This document shows positions 56,944 to 64,000 of a stretch of 64,000 bases of DNA, piece by piece (positions within the stretch are counted from its first letter, which is position 1; every line of letters starts with the position of its first letter). Source of the DNA: CAZTTG01 sp964615935 (lineage in GTDB: Bacteria; Planctomycetota; UBA1135; GCA-002686595); contig CAZTTG010000029.1 of the NCBI GenBank assembly GCA_964615935.1, positions 1-64,000 of the forward strand. The letters are read 5' to 3'. The notes under the pieces were generated by a model, which did no database searches, had not been told where the DNA came from, and saw only the letters and a program-made list of their open reading frames with translations. Position numbers and translations under genes: made by a program.

Positions 56944-59169
56944 ATGCACCTGTTCGAATTCAACCCCGAGGTGGACTTCAAGCTGCTCCTGGCGGCCTTC
57001 CTGTCCCCCCTCGTCCTCTACGTCGTCCAGATCTTCTTCGGGAGGAAGCTGCCCCGGCAGGGGGACTGGCTGCTGACCAGCGGCCTGTTCTTCACCGCGT
57101 CGGTGACCGTGTTCATGGCCATCAAGGCCCTGCGCGCGGCCTACGCGGGGGAGGAGTTCCAGTGGCAGTCGGTGGAGCACGGCCAGGCCTTCCACTGGCT
57201 GTTCACCGGGGACGTGGCCCAGAACATCGTGGCCGGCATCCTCTACGACGGCCTGGGGGCCGGGATGATGGCGGTGGTGGGGGTGGTGTCCTTCTGCGTG
57301 CACCTGTTCTCGATCGGGTACATGCACGGAGACCGGCGCTACCACATCTTCTTCGCCAACATCTCGCTCTTCACCTTCGCGATGCTGGGGCTGGTGCTGG
57401 CCGACAACTTCCTGTTCCTGTTCATCTTCTGGGAGATCATGGGCCTGATGAGCTACCTGCTCATCGGCCACTTCTCGCAGGATCCGACCCACCCGCGCAT
57501 CCGCCAGGCCACGGCCGCCGGCACCAAGGCCTTTCTGACCACCCGGGTGGGGGACGTGTGCCTGCTGCTGGGCCTGATCATCTTCTACCAGCACTTCGGG
57601 ACCCTGCGCATCACCGAGCTGTGGGAGCTGTCCCAGGAGCTGGTGGCGGCCGAGGGCGGCTGGCCCACCTGGATGACCGTGGGGGGCCTGTTCATCTTCG
57701 GCGGCACCGTCGGCAAGTCGGCCCAGTTTCCCCTGCACATCTGGCTGCCCGACGCCATGGAGGGCCCCACCGGGGTGTCCTGCATGATCCACGCCGCCAC
57801 CATGGTGGCCGCCGGCGTGTTCCTGCTCGGCCGGGCCTACCCGCTGCTCTCCCCCGAGGTGCTGGTGGTGGTGGCCATCGTGGGCTCCTTCACGGCGCTC
57901 TTCGCCGCCACCATCGGGACCACGGTCAACGACATCAAGGGGGTGCTGGCCTACTCCACCATCTCCCAGCTCGGCTTCATGGTGGCCGCCGTGGGCCTGG
58001 GCGGGGTGACCGCCGGCATGTTCCACATGGTCACCCACGGCTTCTTCAAGGGCTGCCTCTTCCTGTGCGCCGGCTCGGTGATCCTGGGCTGCCACCACCA
58101 GCAGGACATGCGCTACATGGGGGGGCTGTGGAAGTACATGCCGGTGACCTTCGTCTGCATGCTGATCGCGACGCTGGCCATCTCGGGCATACCCCTCTTC
58201 TCGGGCTTCTACTCCAAGGACATGATCCTGCTGGCGGGCATGGAGAAGGCCGTGGGCGGCTCCAGCCTGGTGGCCATCGTGGCGACGGTCATGCTGGCGG
58301 TGGCGGCCCTGCTGACGGCCTTCTACATGTTCCGGCTGATCTTCATGACCTTCTTCGGAGAGTACCGGGGCCACGAGGCGCCCGAGGCTCACGGTCATGA
58401 CGAGCACGGCGAGGCTCACGCCCACCTGCCGCACGAGTCGCCCAAGACCGTGACCATCGCGCTCGGCATCCTGGCGACCTTCGCCCTCTTCGGCGGCCAC
58501 CTGTGGTTGACCACTCCCACGCCCACGGGCGCCCTGGGCATGGACCACGACGCCCGGCCCTGGTTCGCCCAGCTCAACAGCGTGGAGCGGATGTACGAGG
58601 GCGTCCTGCCGGTCCCCGACCACCACCTGCAGACCGAGCACGAGGCCGCGCCGGTGGCGGCCTACCTCAGCCACCTGACCCCCTCCATCTCCGGGCACGA
58701 CGCCCACACCGCCCACAACCTGGCCTTCGGCACATCGCTCCTGGTGGCGGGCCTGGGGGTCTTCCTGGCCTGGTGCCTGTACATGTGGCGCCGCGAGATC
58801 CCGGCCCGCATCGTCGCCGCCCTGGGCGGCTTCTACCGGACGGTGGCCAACAAGTACTACATCGACGAGGCGGTCAAGAAGACCGTCATCGCCGGCTCCA
58901 TGGTGCTGTCCCGCATCCTGACCTGGATCGACGCCCACATCGTGGACGGCCTGGTCAATCTGGTGGGGAGGGGCGGCATGCGCACCGGAGAGGTCTCCGG
59001 CTGGGCCGACCTCCGCATCGTCGACGGCGCCGTCAACGGCGTGGCCGCCGTGACCCAGGTCTTCGGCGCGATCGCGCGGCTGTTCCAGACCGGCCGCGTT
59101 CAGCAGTACGTCACCTTCGCCGTGGCGGGCGGCCTCCTCGCCGCGGCCTGGCTGATCCTCAATCCGTAA
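56944..59169 (+). CDS. nuoL: NADH-quinone oxidoreductase subunit L with His-rich loop
   Basis: This is a 741-residue antiporter-like subunit at the distal end of the membrane arm, longer than the 613-residue E. coli protein. Family landmarks are FIFWEIMGLMSYLLIGHF, GKSAQFPLHIWLPDAMEGPT, TVNDIKGVLAYSTISQLGF and MFRLIFMTFFGEYRGHE. The conserved membrane Lys and the end-of-arm amphipathic helix region (ANKYYIDEAVKKTV) are present. An inserted soluble loop around residues 474-500 is His/Glu-rich (HGHDEHGEAHAHLPHE), and a second around 555-595 contains HHLQTEHE and HDAHTAHN. ATG 56944 is 9 bp after nuoK. Confidence 0.95.
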   Translation: MHLFEFNPEVDFKLLLAAFLSPLVLYVVQIFFGRKLPRQGDWLLTSGLFFTASVTVFMAIKALRAAYAGEEFQWQSVEHGQAFHWLFTGDVAQNIVAGILYDGLGAGMMAVVGVVSFCVHLFSIGYMHGDRRYHIFFANISLFTFAMLGLVLADNFLFLFIFWEIMGLMSYLLIGHFSQDPTHPRIRQATAAGTKAFLTTRVGDVCLLLGLIIFYQHFGTLRITELWELSQELVAAEGGWPTWMTVGGLFIFGGTVGKSAQFPLHIWLPDAMEGPTGVSCMIHAATMVAAGVFLLGRAYPLLSPEVLVVVAIVGSFTALFAATIGTTVNDIKGVLAYSTISQLGFMVAAVGLGGVTAGMFHMVTHGFFKGCLFLCAGSVILGCHHQQDMRYMGGLWKYMPVTFVCMLIATLAISGIPLFSGFYSKDMILLAGMEKAVGGSSLVAIVATVMLAVAALLTAFYMFRLIFMTFFGEYRGHEAPEAHGHDEHGEAHAHLPHESPKTVTIALGILATFALFGGHLWLTTPTPTGALGMDHDARPWFAQLNSVERMYEGVLPVPDHHLQTEHEAAPVAAYLSHLTPSISGHDAHTAHNLAFGTSLLVAGLGVFLAWCLYMWRREIPARIVAALGGFYRTVANKYYIDEAVKKTVIAGSMVLSRILTWIDAHIVDGLVNLVGRGGMRTGEVSGWADLRIVDGAVNGVAAVTQVFGAIARLFQTGRVQQYVTFAVAGGLLAAAWLILNP

Positions 59170-59199
59170 CCCCCCGGGCTCGCAGATCCCCAGCCTTCC

Positions 59200-60750
59200 A
59201 TGGAACTCCTCGCACCCATCAACGAGACGAGCCTCCTGTCCTGGATCACCTTCGTTCCGCTGATCGGAATGGCGGTCATCCTGTTCATGCCCAGGCAGTC
59301 GCTCACGGCGATCAAGGGGGTGAGCCTGGCCGCGACCTTCATCCCCCTGTGGCTCGCGACCCAGCTCTACTTCTACGACTTCGACAAGCTCAGCGACAAG
59401 CTGCAGCTGGTGCAGCAGGTGGACTGGATCTCCTCCATCGGGGCGCAGTACTTCGTCGGCGTCGACGGCTTGAGCCTGGCGCTGGTGTGGCTGACGGCGC
59501 TGCTGCTCTTCGTCGCCGTGCCGGCCAGCTTCAGCATCGAGAAGGCCGGCAAGGGCTACTACGCCCTGCTGCTGCTGCTGGAGGTGGGCATCCTGGGCGT
59601 GTTCGTCTCGCTGGACTTCTTCCTGTTCTACGTGTTCTGGGAGATCATGCTGCTGCCGATGTACTTCCTCATCGGCATCTGGGGCGGGCCGCGGCGGGAG
59701 TACGCGGCCATCAAGTTCTTCCTGTACACTCTGGCCGGCTCGGTGCTGATGCTGGTGGCCATCGCCGCCCTGCGCCTGGACGCGGACACCTTCAGCATCC
59801 CGGCCCTGATCAACCTGGCCAGCCAGGGGCAGCTCACCGGCGCGAGCCTGCCGGGCGGGGGCGCGATCCTGGGGATGGGCTTCACCACCTGGATCTTCTG
59901 GTTCCTGTTCATCGGCTTCGCGATCAAGGTCCCCATCTTCCCCTTCCACACCTGGCTGCCCGACGCCCACGTCGAGGCCCCCACGCCCATCTCGGTGATC
60001 CTGGCCGGCATCCTGCTGAAGCTGGGCGGCTACGCCATGCTGCGCTGCCTGTTCCCGCTGGTGCCGGAGGCCTTCCACTCCTTCTACTGGGCGCTGGCCA
60101 TCCTGGCGGTGATCAACATCGTCTACGGCGCCTTCGTGGCCCTGGGCCAGACCGACTTCAAGAAGATGGTGGCCTACTCCTCGGTCAGCCACATGGGCTA
60201 CGTGCTCCTGGGCTTCGCCGCCCTGACCCACTGGGGGATGAGCGGGGCGGCCCTGCAGATGTTCAACCACGGGACGTCCTCGGCTGCCTTGTTCCTCGTC
60301 GTGGGCGTGATCTACGACCGCGCCCACCACCGCGACCTCAACGGCTTCGGCGGCCTGGCGCAGGTCATGCCCCGCTACTGGGCCCTGACCACCCTGGGCT
60401 TCTTCGCCGCCCTGGGCCTGCCCGGCCTGGCGGGCTTCGTCTCCGAGGCCATGACCCTCATCGGGGTCTTCCAGGCCGACGACGCCCGCTTCCAGGTGCT
60501 GGTGGTCATCTCGCTCCTGGGCATCGTCTTCTGCGCGGTCTTCCTGCTGTACGCCATGCAGCGGGTGTTCCTGGGGCCCCTCAACGAGAAGTACACCGAC
60601 CTGCCGGAGATCAGCGGCCGCGAGGTCTTCTGCCAGGCCCCCTTGCTCATCCTGTGCATCGTGCTGGGCATCTTCCCCTTCCTGATCCTGGACTGGATGG
60701 AGCCCAGCATGCGGCACCTGGTCGAGATCCTGGTGGCCACCCGTACCTAG
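59200..60750 (+). CDS. nuoM: NADH-quinone oxidoreductase subunit M
   Basis: This is a 516-residue antiporter-like subunit with about 14 helices. VGVDGLSLALVWLTALL is the first conserved part. FYVFWEIMLLPMYFLIGIWGG holds the essential Glu. KVPIFPFHTWLPDAHVEAPT, LKLGGYAMLRC and MVAYSSVSHMGYVLLG carry the Lys/His residues of the half-channels. ATG 59200 is 30 bp after nuoL. No ribosome site is clear. Confidence 0.95.
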   Translation: MELLAPINETSLLSWITFVPLIGMAVILFMPRQSLTAIKGVSLAATFIPLWLATQLYFYDFDKLSDKLQLVQQVDWISSIGAQYFVGVDGLSLALVWLTALLLFVAVPASFSIEKAGKGYYALLLLLEVGILGVFVSLDFFLFYVFWEIMLLPMYFLIGIWGGPRREYAAIKFFLYTLAGSVLMLVAIAALRLDADTFSIPALINLASQGQLTGASLPGGGAILGMGFTTWIFWFLFIGFAIKVPIFPFHTWLPDAHVEAPTPISVILAGILLKLGGYAMLRCLFPLVPEAFHSFYWALAILAVINIVYGAFVALGQTDFKKMVAYSSVSHMGYVLLGFAALTHWGMSGAALQMFNHGTSSAALFLVVGVIYDRAHHRDLNGFGGLAQVMPRYWALTTLGFFAALGLPGLAGFVSEAMTLIGVFQADDARFQVLVVISLLGIVFCAVFLLYAMQRVFLGPLNEKYTDLPEISGREVFCQAPLLILCIVLGIFPFLILDWMEPSMRHLVEILVATRT

Positions 60751-60775
60751 CAGCCGAGCGCACGAGGACACAACG

Positions 60776-62269
60776 GTGGAAACCTATCTCGAGGGCCTCA
60801 GCCAGCTCGCACCGGAGATCATCCTGACCACCACCGCCCTGGTGGTCCTGACCTGGGATCTGGTCACCCGCGGCCGCAACTGCGACCACCTGGGCTACCT
60901 GAGCCTGGCGGGCCTGGTCCTGGCCGGCCTGGTGGTGGCCTTCAAGTGGGGCGAGCCCGTGCCCGAGGGGCCGGTCTTCGGAATGGTCGTCATCGACCAG
61001 TTCGGCAACTTCTTCAAGCTCTTCACGGCGGCCTCGCTGGTCGTGGTGATCCTGTTCGTGATGAGCGACCGGCGCGAGCGCAAGAACGAGGTGGGGGAGT
61101 ACTACTTCCTGCTGATGGGGGCCGGCGTCGGGGCCTTCTTCATGGTCAGCACCACCAACCTGCTGCTCATGGTGCTGAGCCTGGAGCTGCTCAGCCTGTG
61201 CAGCTACTCGCTGGCCGGCTTCCACAAGGGGGACAAGCGCTCGGCCGAGGCGGCCATGAAGTACGTGGTCTTCGGCGGGCTGTCGACCGGCGTCATGGTG
61301 TACGGGATCAGCCTGCTGTACGGGCTGACCGGCACCCTGGACATGCGGGTCATGGGCAGCGCGGGCTCCGAGGGCCTCCCCCTGGGTCTGGCCGCCCAGC
61401 TCGCCCAGAGCCCCCTGCCGGTGGCCATCGGCGTGATCCTGACCCTGGCCGGCTTCGCCTACAAGGTGGCGGTGGTGCCCTTCCACTTCTGGACGCCCGA
61501 CGTCTACGAGGGGGCGCCCACCCCCGTGACCACCTTCCTGGCGGTGGCCTCCAAGGCGGTCGGTTTCGCGGTGCTCCTGCGCTTCGTGGCCACGGTGTTC
61601 ATGGGCACCGAGGTGCAGCAGGTGCTGGCCGACTACGGCACCCAGGTGGGGCTCCTCCTGGGCATCCTGGCGGCGGTGACCATGACGCTGGGCAACCTGG
61701 CCGCCCTGGGGCAGGAGAGCCTGAAGCGCATGCTGGCCTACTCCTCGATCGCCCACGCCGGCTACGCCCTGGTGGGCCTGGCGTGCATGACCGAGGCGGG
61801 CTTCGAGGCGGCCATGTACTACCTGGCGGCCTACTATTTCATGAACCTGGGAGCCTTCGGCTTCCTGCTGTACTTCGAGGGCGTGACCGGCAGGAGCACC
61901 ATCGACAGCCTGCGGGGCATGGGTCCCCGCGCGCCGCTGATCTCGGTGGTGGTGATCGCCTTCCTGATCAGTCTGACCGGCATCCCCCCGACGGTGGGCT
62001 TCTACGGGAAGTGGCTGCTCTTCTGGGAGGGCATCGAAGTCGGCCTGGGCTGGCTGGTGATCTGCATGGCCCTCAACAGCGTGATCAGCCTCTTCTACTA
62101 CATGCGCGTGGCCAAGGCGCTGTTCCTGGCCAATCCCTCCGATTGCGAGGCCCCTCCCCAGCCGGGGCTGGCCTCCCTGCTCCTGCTGCTGGGGATCCTC
62201 ACCGTGGGGCTGGGGATCTGGATCAAGCCGCTGTTCCTGCTCGCCAGCCGGAGCTTCGACATCCTGTAG
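60776..62269 (+). CDS. nuoN: NADH-quinone oxidoreductase subunit N
   Basis: This is a 497-residue antiporter-like subunit with about 14 helices. Start GTG 60776 follows GAGGA. LLLMVLSLELLSLCSYSLAGF carries the conserved Glu. YKVAVVPFHFWTPDVYEGAPTP and LKRMLAYSSIAHAGYALVG carry the other channel residues, and LTGIPPTVGFYGKW closes the core. It is the last gene of the nuo cluster; the convergent sigma factor gene starts its stop 12 bp later. Confidence 0.95.
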   Translation: METYLEGLSQLAPEIILTTTALVVLTWDLVTRGRNCDHLGYLSLAGLVLAGLVVAFKWGEPVPEGPVFGMVVIDQFGNFFKLFTAASLVVVILFVMSDRRERKNEVGEYYFLLMGAGVGAFFMVSTTNLLLMVLSLELLSLCSYSLAGFHKGDKRSAEAAMKYVVFGGLSTGVMVYGISLLYGLTGTLDMRVMGSAGSEGLPLGLAAQLAQSPLPVAIGVILTLAGFAYKVAVVPFHFWTPDVYEGAPTPVTTFLAVASKAVGFAVLLRFVATVFMGTEVQQVLADYGTQVGLLLGILAAVTMTLGNLAALGQESLKRMLAYSSIAHAGYALVGLACMTEAGFEAAMYYLAAYYFMNLGAFGFLLYFEGVTGRSTIDSLRGMGPRAPLISVVVIAFLISLTGIPPTVGFYGKWLLFWEGIEVGLGWLVICMALNSVISLFYYMRVAKALFLANPSDCEAPPQPGLASLLLLLGILTVGLGIWIKPLFLLASRSFDIL

Positions 62270-62281
62270 GCGCGGCGCGCC

Positions 62282-62899
62282 TCAGCGCGTCCGGCCCAGC
62301 CACTCCTGCGGCAGCATCTCGATGAGCCGCTCCAGGCCCCGCTGGTAGAGCTTCTTGGCCGCCTCGGCGGAGCGGCCGATCTCCGCCCCGATCTCGGCGT
62401 AGCTCCTCTCGTCCCGCATGCGCAGGCTGAGGGCCTGGCGCTGGGGTTCGGGGAAGCGCTCCAGGATCCGCCTCAGCAGGGCGACCTCCTCGGCGCCGGC
62501 GGCCGCCTGGCTGGGGGTGGGATCGGTGCGGCTCGCGGACGGCACGCCGACGGCGGGGAGCCGCTCCAGCTTGCCGGTCTCCCGCTTCTCGGCGTGGTGG
62601 TAGCGCCGCTTGGCCTGGATCTTGTTGAGCAGGCAGGAGCGCAGCCAGCGCCGGAAGGAGCCCGGCCCGCGGTACTCGAAGTCCTCGATGTCGTCGAGGA
62701 TGTCGGTCCACACCGACTGCACCAGGTCGATGCTCTCGGTGAGACCGTGGAGCGTCTGCCCCAGCCGCGCGTGGGCCGCGGCGATCATCTCCCTCTGGTG
62801 GAGGCGGTAGAGCTCGTCCACGGCCTCCTGGTCGCCCTCCGCGACCCGGGCGAGGAGCGCCCGCACCCGCCCGTCGAGATCGTCCCGCTCCTCCTCCAA
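62282..62899 (-). CDS. ECF-type RNA polymerase sigma factor
   Basis: This is a 205-residue alternative sigma factor. TTG 62899 is the start, with a near-perfect GAGGAGGAG site before it. Region 2 spans about residues 20-85: LYRLHQREMIAAAHARL, then DLVQSVWTDIL (region 2.2) and FRRWLRSCLLNKIQAKRR (2.3-2.4). Region 4 (about 140-195) has RFPEPQRQALSLRM and the recognition helix-turn-helix SYAEIGAEIGRSAEAAKKLY. No anti-sigma gene is adjacent. It lies downstream of a secreted-protein gene on the same strand, with a strong hairpin in between. The linker (90-140) is long and Ala/Pro-rich. Confidence 0.88.
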   Translation of the reverse strand: MEEERDDLDGRVRALLARVAEGDQEAVDELYRLHQREMIAAAHARLGQTLHGLTESIDLVQSVWTDILDDIEDFEYRGPGSFRRWLRSCLLNKIQAKRRYHHAEKRETGKLERLPAVGVPSASRTDPTPSQAAAGAEEVALLRRILERFPEPQRQALSLRMRDERSYAEIGAEIGRSAEAAKKLYQRGLERLIEMLPQEWLGRTR

Positions 62900-62918
62900 C
62901 CGCTCTCCTCCTCCTCAG

Positions 62919-62941
62919 CCGGAGCTCGCCGAGAGCTCCGG
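62919..62941 (-). terminator. Strong hairpin between the secreted-protein gene and the sigma gene
   Basis: A perfect 9-bp stem (CCGGAGCTC/GAGCTCCGG) with a 5-base loop stands 20 bases before the sigma start codon. No T-run follows. It could be a terminator for the upstream gene or a hairpin next to the sigma ribosome site. Confidence 0.4.
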
Positions 62942-62970
62942 CCGGCCCGCCCCCCGGGGGCGAGCCCGAC

Positions 62971-64000
62971 TCAGGGACACACCTCGAACTGCAGGGCCGA
63001 GGTGAGGCCCGTGCCGTAGCCCGAGGGCTCGGCCGGGTCGCGGAACCAGTACTGGGCGTAGACCTTCCGGCCCAGGACGAGCTGCGGATCAGCGCCCGAC
63101 TGGATGAGGGCGTTGAAGTCGTAGCTGAAGGAGCCGGAGCAGTCGTCCGGGGGCGCGTTGCCGCCCGAGGACTGCACCGCGGTCCGCTTCACCGGGGGCT
63201 GCACGCACAGCCAGCCGCCCTGGAAGGTCTTGTTGTTGGAGTCGTAGCCGTAGAACAGGACGCCGTTCTTGTTGCTGACCACCCGGGTGGCCACGACCTC
63301 GAAGGGGGCCGGGCTGCTCAGGCTGGGCTCGCCGAGGTAGGCGATGCTCGGCGTGCAGGACTGGGAGCTCTGCTTGGCCGTGCAGTAAGGCACCGGCGCG
63401 GGGCAGCCCGCGGGGACCGGCTCGAGCGAGTACACTCCGAAGTCGTCGATGTTCCAGCCGCCGTAGCTCGTGGCCATGTTGGTCTCGAGGAGGAACTCGA
63501 TCTGGATCGCGGGCTGACCGGCGGCGATCTCGGTCATGTCGTGGCGGGCCAGCTCCCAGGCGGTGTCGATGTGCTCGCCGAACAGGGGGTTGGTCCAGAT
63601 CGTGCTGTTGCCCATCTTCACCTTGGTGCGGTCGTAGATCCCGTCCTCGACGGTGTTCCAGCGCCGGTACTCCAGGAGCACCCTGGAGGCGTAGGTGCAG
63701 TTGATGGGCGGCGACAGGAGCCAGTTGTTGACCAGGGTGTCGTAGTAGCCGTTCCAGCCCCCGCCTCCCAGGTCGTTTCCCCAGCACTGCGACCCGGACC
63801 AGGCCGCCCCGGGATCGCCGGCCTTGCCCTGCGGCGCGCCCTTCTGCCAGTCATCCTGCTTGAGCGTCATCCCGTGCACCCAGCCGTTGGAGCCGGCGGT
63901 CTCGAAGTCGTCGAAGAAGATGGGGGTGCGGGCGGAGGCCAGGAACTCGAAGGGCTCCTCGGTGGCGTCGGCCCGCTCGGGTAGGAACTCGAGGGCGCCC
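62971..64000 (-). CDS. Secreted protein with jelly-roll domain and shared C-terminal module (5' truncated)
   Basis: The gene runs off the window end, so only the last 343 residues are visible; no start is seen. The first part (FFDDFETAGSNGWVHG, WQKGAPQGKAGDPG, WGNDLGGGGWNGYY, SPPINCTYASRVLLEYRRW) matches the choice-of-anchor/MAM-like jelly-roll domains found after M6-type or related extracellular peptidases. That is a carbohydrate-binding or adhesion-type fold. From Tyr-Cys at 63387 the last 138 residues form the module shared with 1650-4060 and 19524-20693. It contains VLFYG, FQGGWLCVQPPVKRT, QYWFRDPAEPSGYGTGL and a terminal SALQFEVCP. Extracellular location is inferred. The sigma gene follows on the same strand after 71 bp. 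Confidence 0.75.
   Translation of the reverse strand, partial: GALEFLPERADATEEPFEFLASARTPIFFDDFETAGSNGWVHGMTLKQDDWQKGAPQGKAGDPGAAWSGSQCWGNDLGGGGWNGYYDTLVNNWLLSPPINCTYASRVLLEYRRWNTVEDGIYDRTKVKMGNSTIWTNPLFGEHIDTAWELARHDMTEIAAGQPAIQIEFLLETNMATSYGGWNIDDFGVYSLEPVPAGCPAPVPYCTAKQSSQSCTPSIAYLGEPSLSSPAPFEVVATRVVSNKNGVLFYGYDSNNKTFQGGWLCVQPPVKRTAVQSSGGNAPPDDCSGSFSYDFNALIQSGADPQLVLGRKVYAQYWFRDPAEPSGYGTGLTSALQFEVCP

Noticed and set aside
56566..60771. A 1401-codon open frame on the minus strand across the nuo genes
   Set aside because: It is the antisense shadow of nuoK-nuoM, rich in His, Gln and Glu, with no domain; high GC keeps such frames open.

Overview
The window is a very GC-rich bacterial chromosome segment. 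The best guess is a planctomycete-like organism from a little-cultured lineage. The reasons are many sulfatase-superfamily lipoproteins, secreted proteins that share one C-terminal module, an ECF sigma factor beside such a protein, an 11-gene nuo cluster without nuoEFG, and GTG/TTG starts with short leaders. This placement is inference; no rRNA or tRNA gene is visible. Nothing looks like a prophage, integrative element or CRISPR locus. The one probable mobile element is a 176-bp long inverted repeat at 31822-31997.

Layout. 0.1-4 kb: a broken GT39-type membrane glycosyltransferase and a secreted beta-helix protein, both interrupted by single-base lesions. 4-9 kb: a sulfatase-superfamily lipoprotein, a PutP-like symporter and a sugar-phosphate isomerase-type TIM barrel. 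8.9-15.4 kb: an addB/addA-type helicase-nuclease operon with a methyltransferase. 15.4-19.4 kb: an SGLT-like symporter, clpS and a UbiD-family decarboxylase. 19.5-27.4 kb: an SGNH hydrolase with the shared C-terminal module, a translationally coupled GT2/GT-C pair, a second sulfatase-like lipoprotein, a Nudix-like protein and a DUF885 relative that has lost its metal site. 27.5-34.1 kb: folC with an overlapping conserved hypothetical gene, a methyltransferase, a DUF2752 protein, rsgA, the palindromic element, a SpoU methyltransferase and rarA.

34.1-36.1 kb: a divergent pair related to type II secretion/type IV pilus assembly. One gene encodes a stand-alone MshEN domain behind an Hpt-like helical region. 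The other encodes a GspE-like ATPase that lacks MshEN and has Arg for the Walker A Lys. 36.2-51 kb: an acidic exported protein, recD2, rpsU, a RluA pseudouridine synthase, a third sulfatase-like lipoprotein with a G14 tract, an MscS channel, an ABC-2 permease with its likely ATPase 2.5 kb away, a hydrolase-thioesterase-sulfatase operon, and a radical-SAM relative without its cysteine cluster. 51.4-62.3 kb: nuoABCDHIJKLMN in one direction. 62.3-64 kb: the ECF sigma factor and a truncated secreted protein with the shared module.

The main themes are genome maintenance (AddAB, RecD2, RarA), respiration (complex I without its NADH module), envelope and extracellular functions, and a run of degenerate enzyme homologues. 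No intergenic gap exceeds 300 bp except 51049-51357, which holds the candidate nuo promoter.
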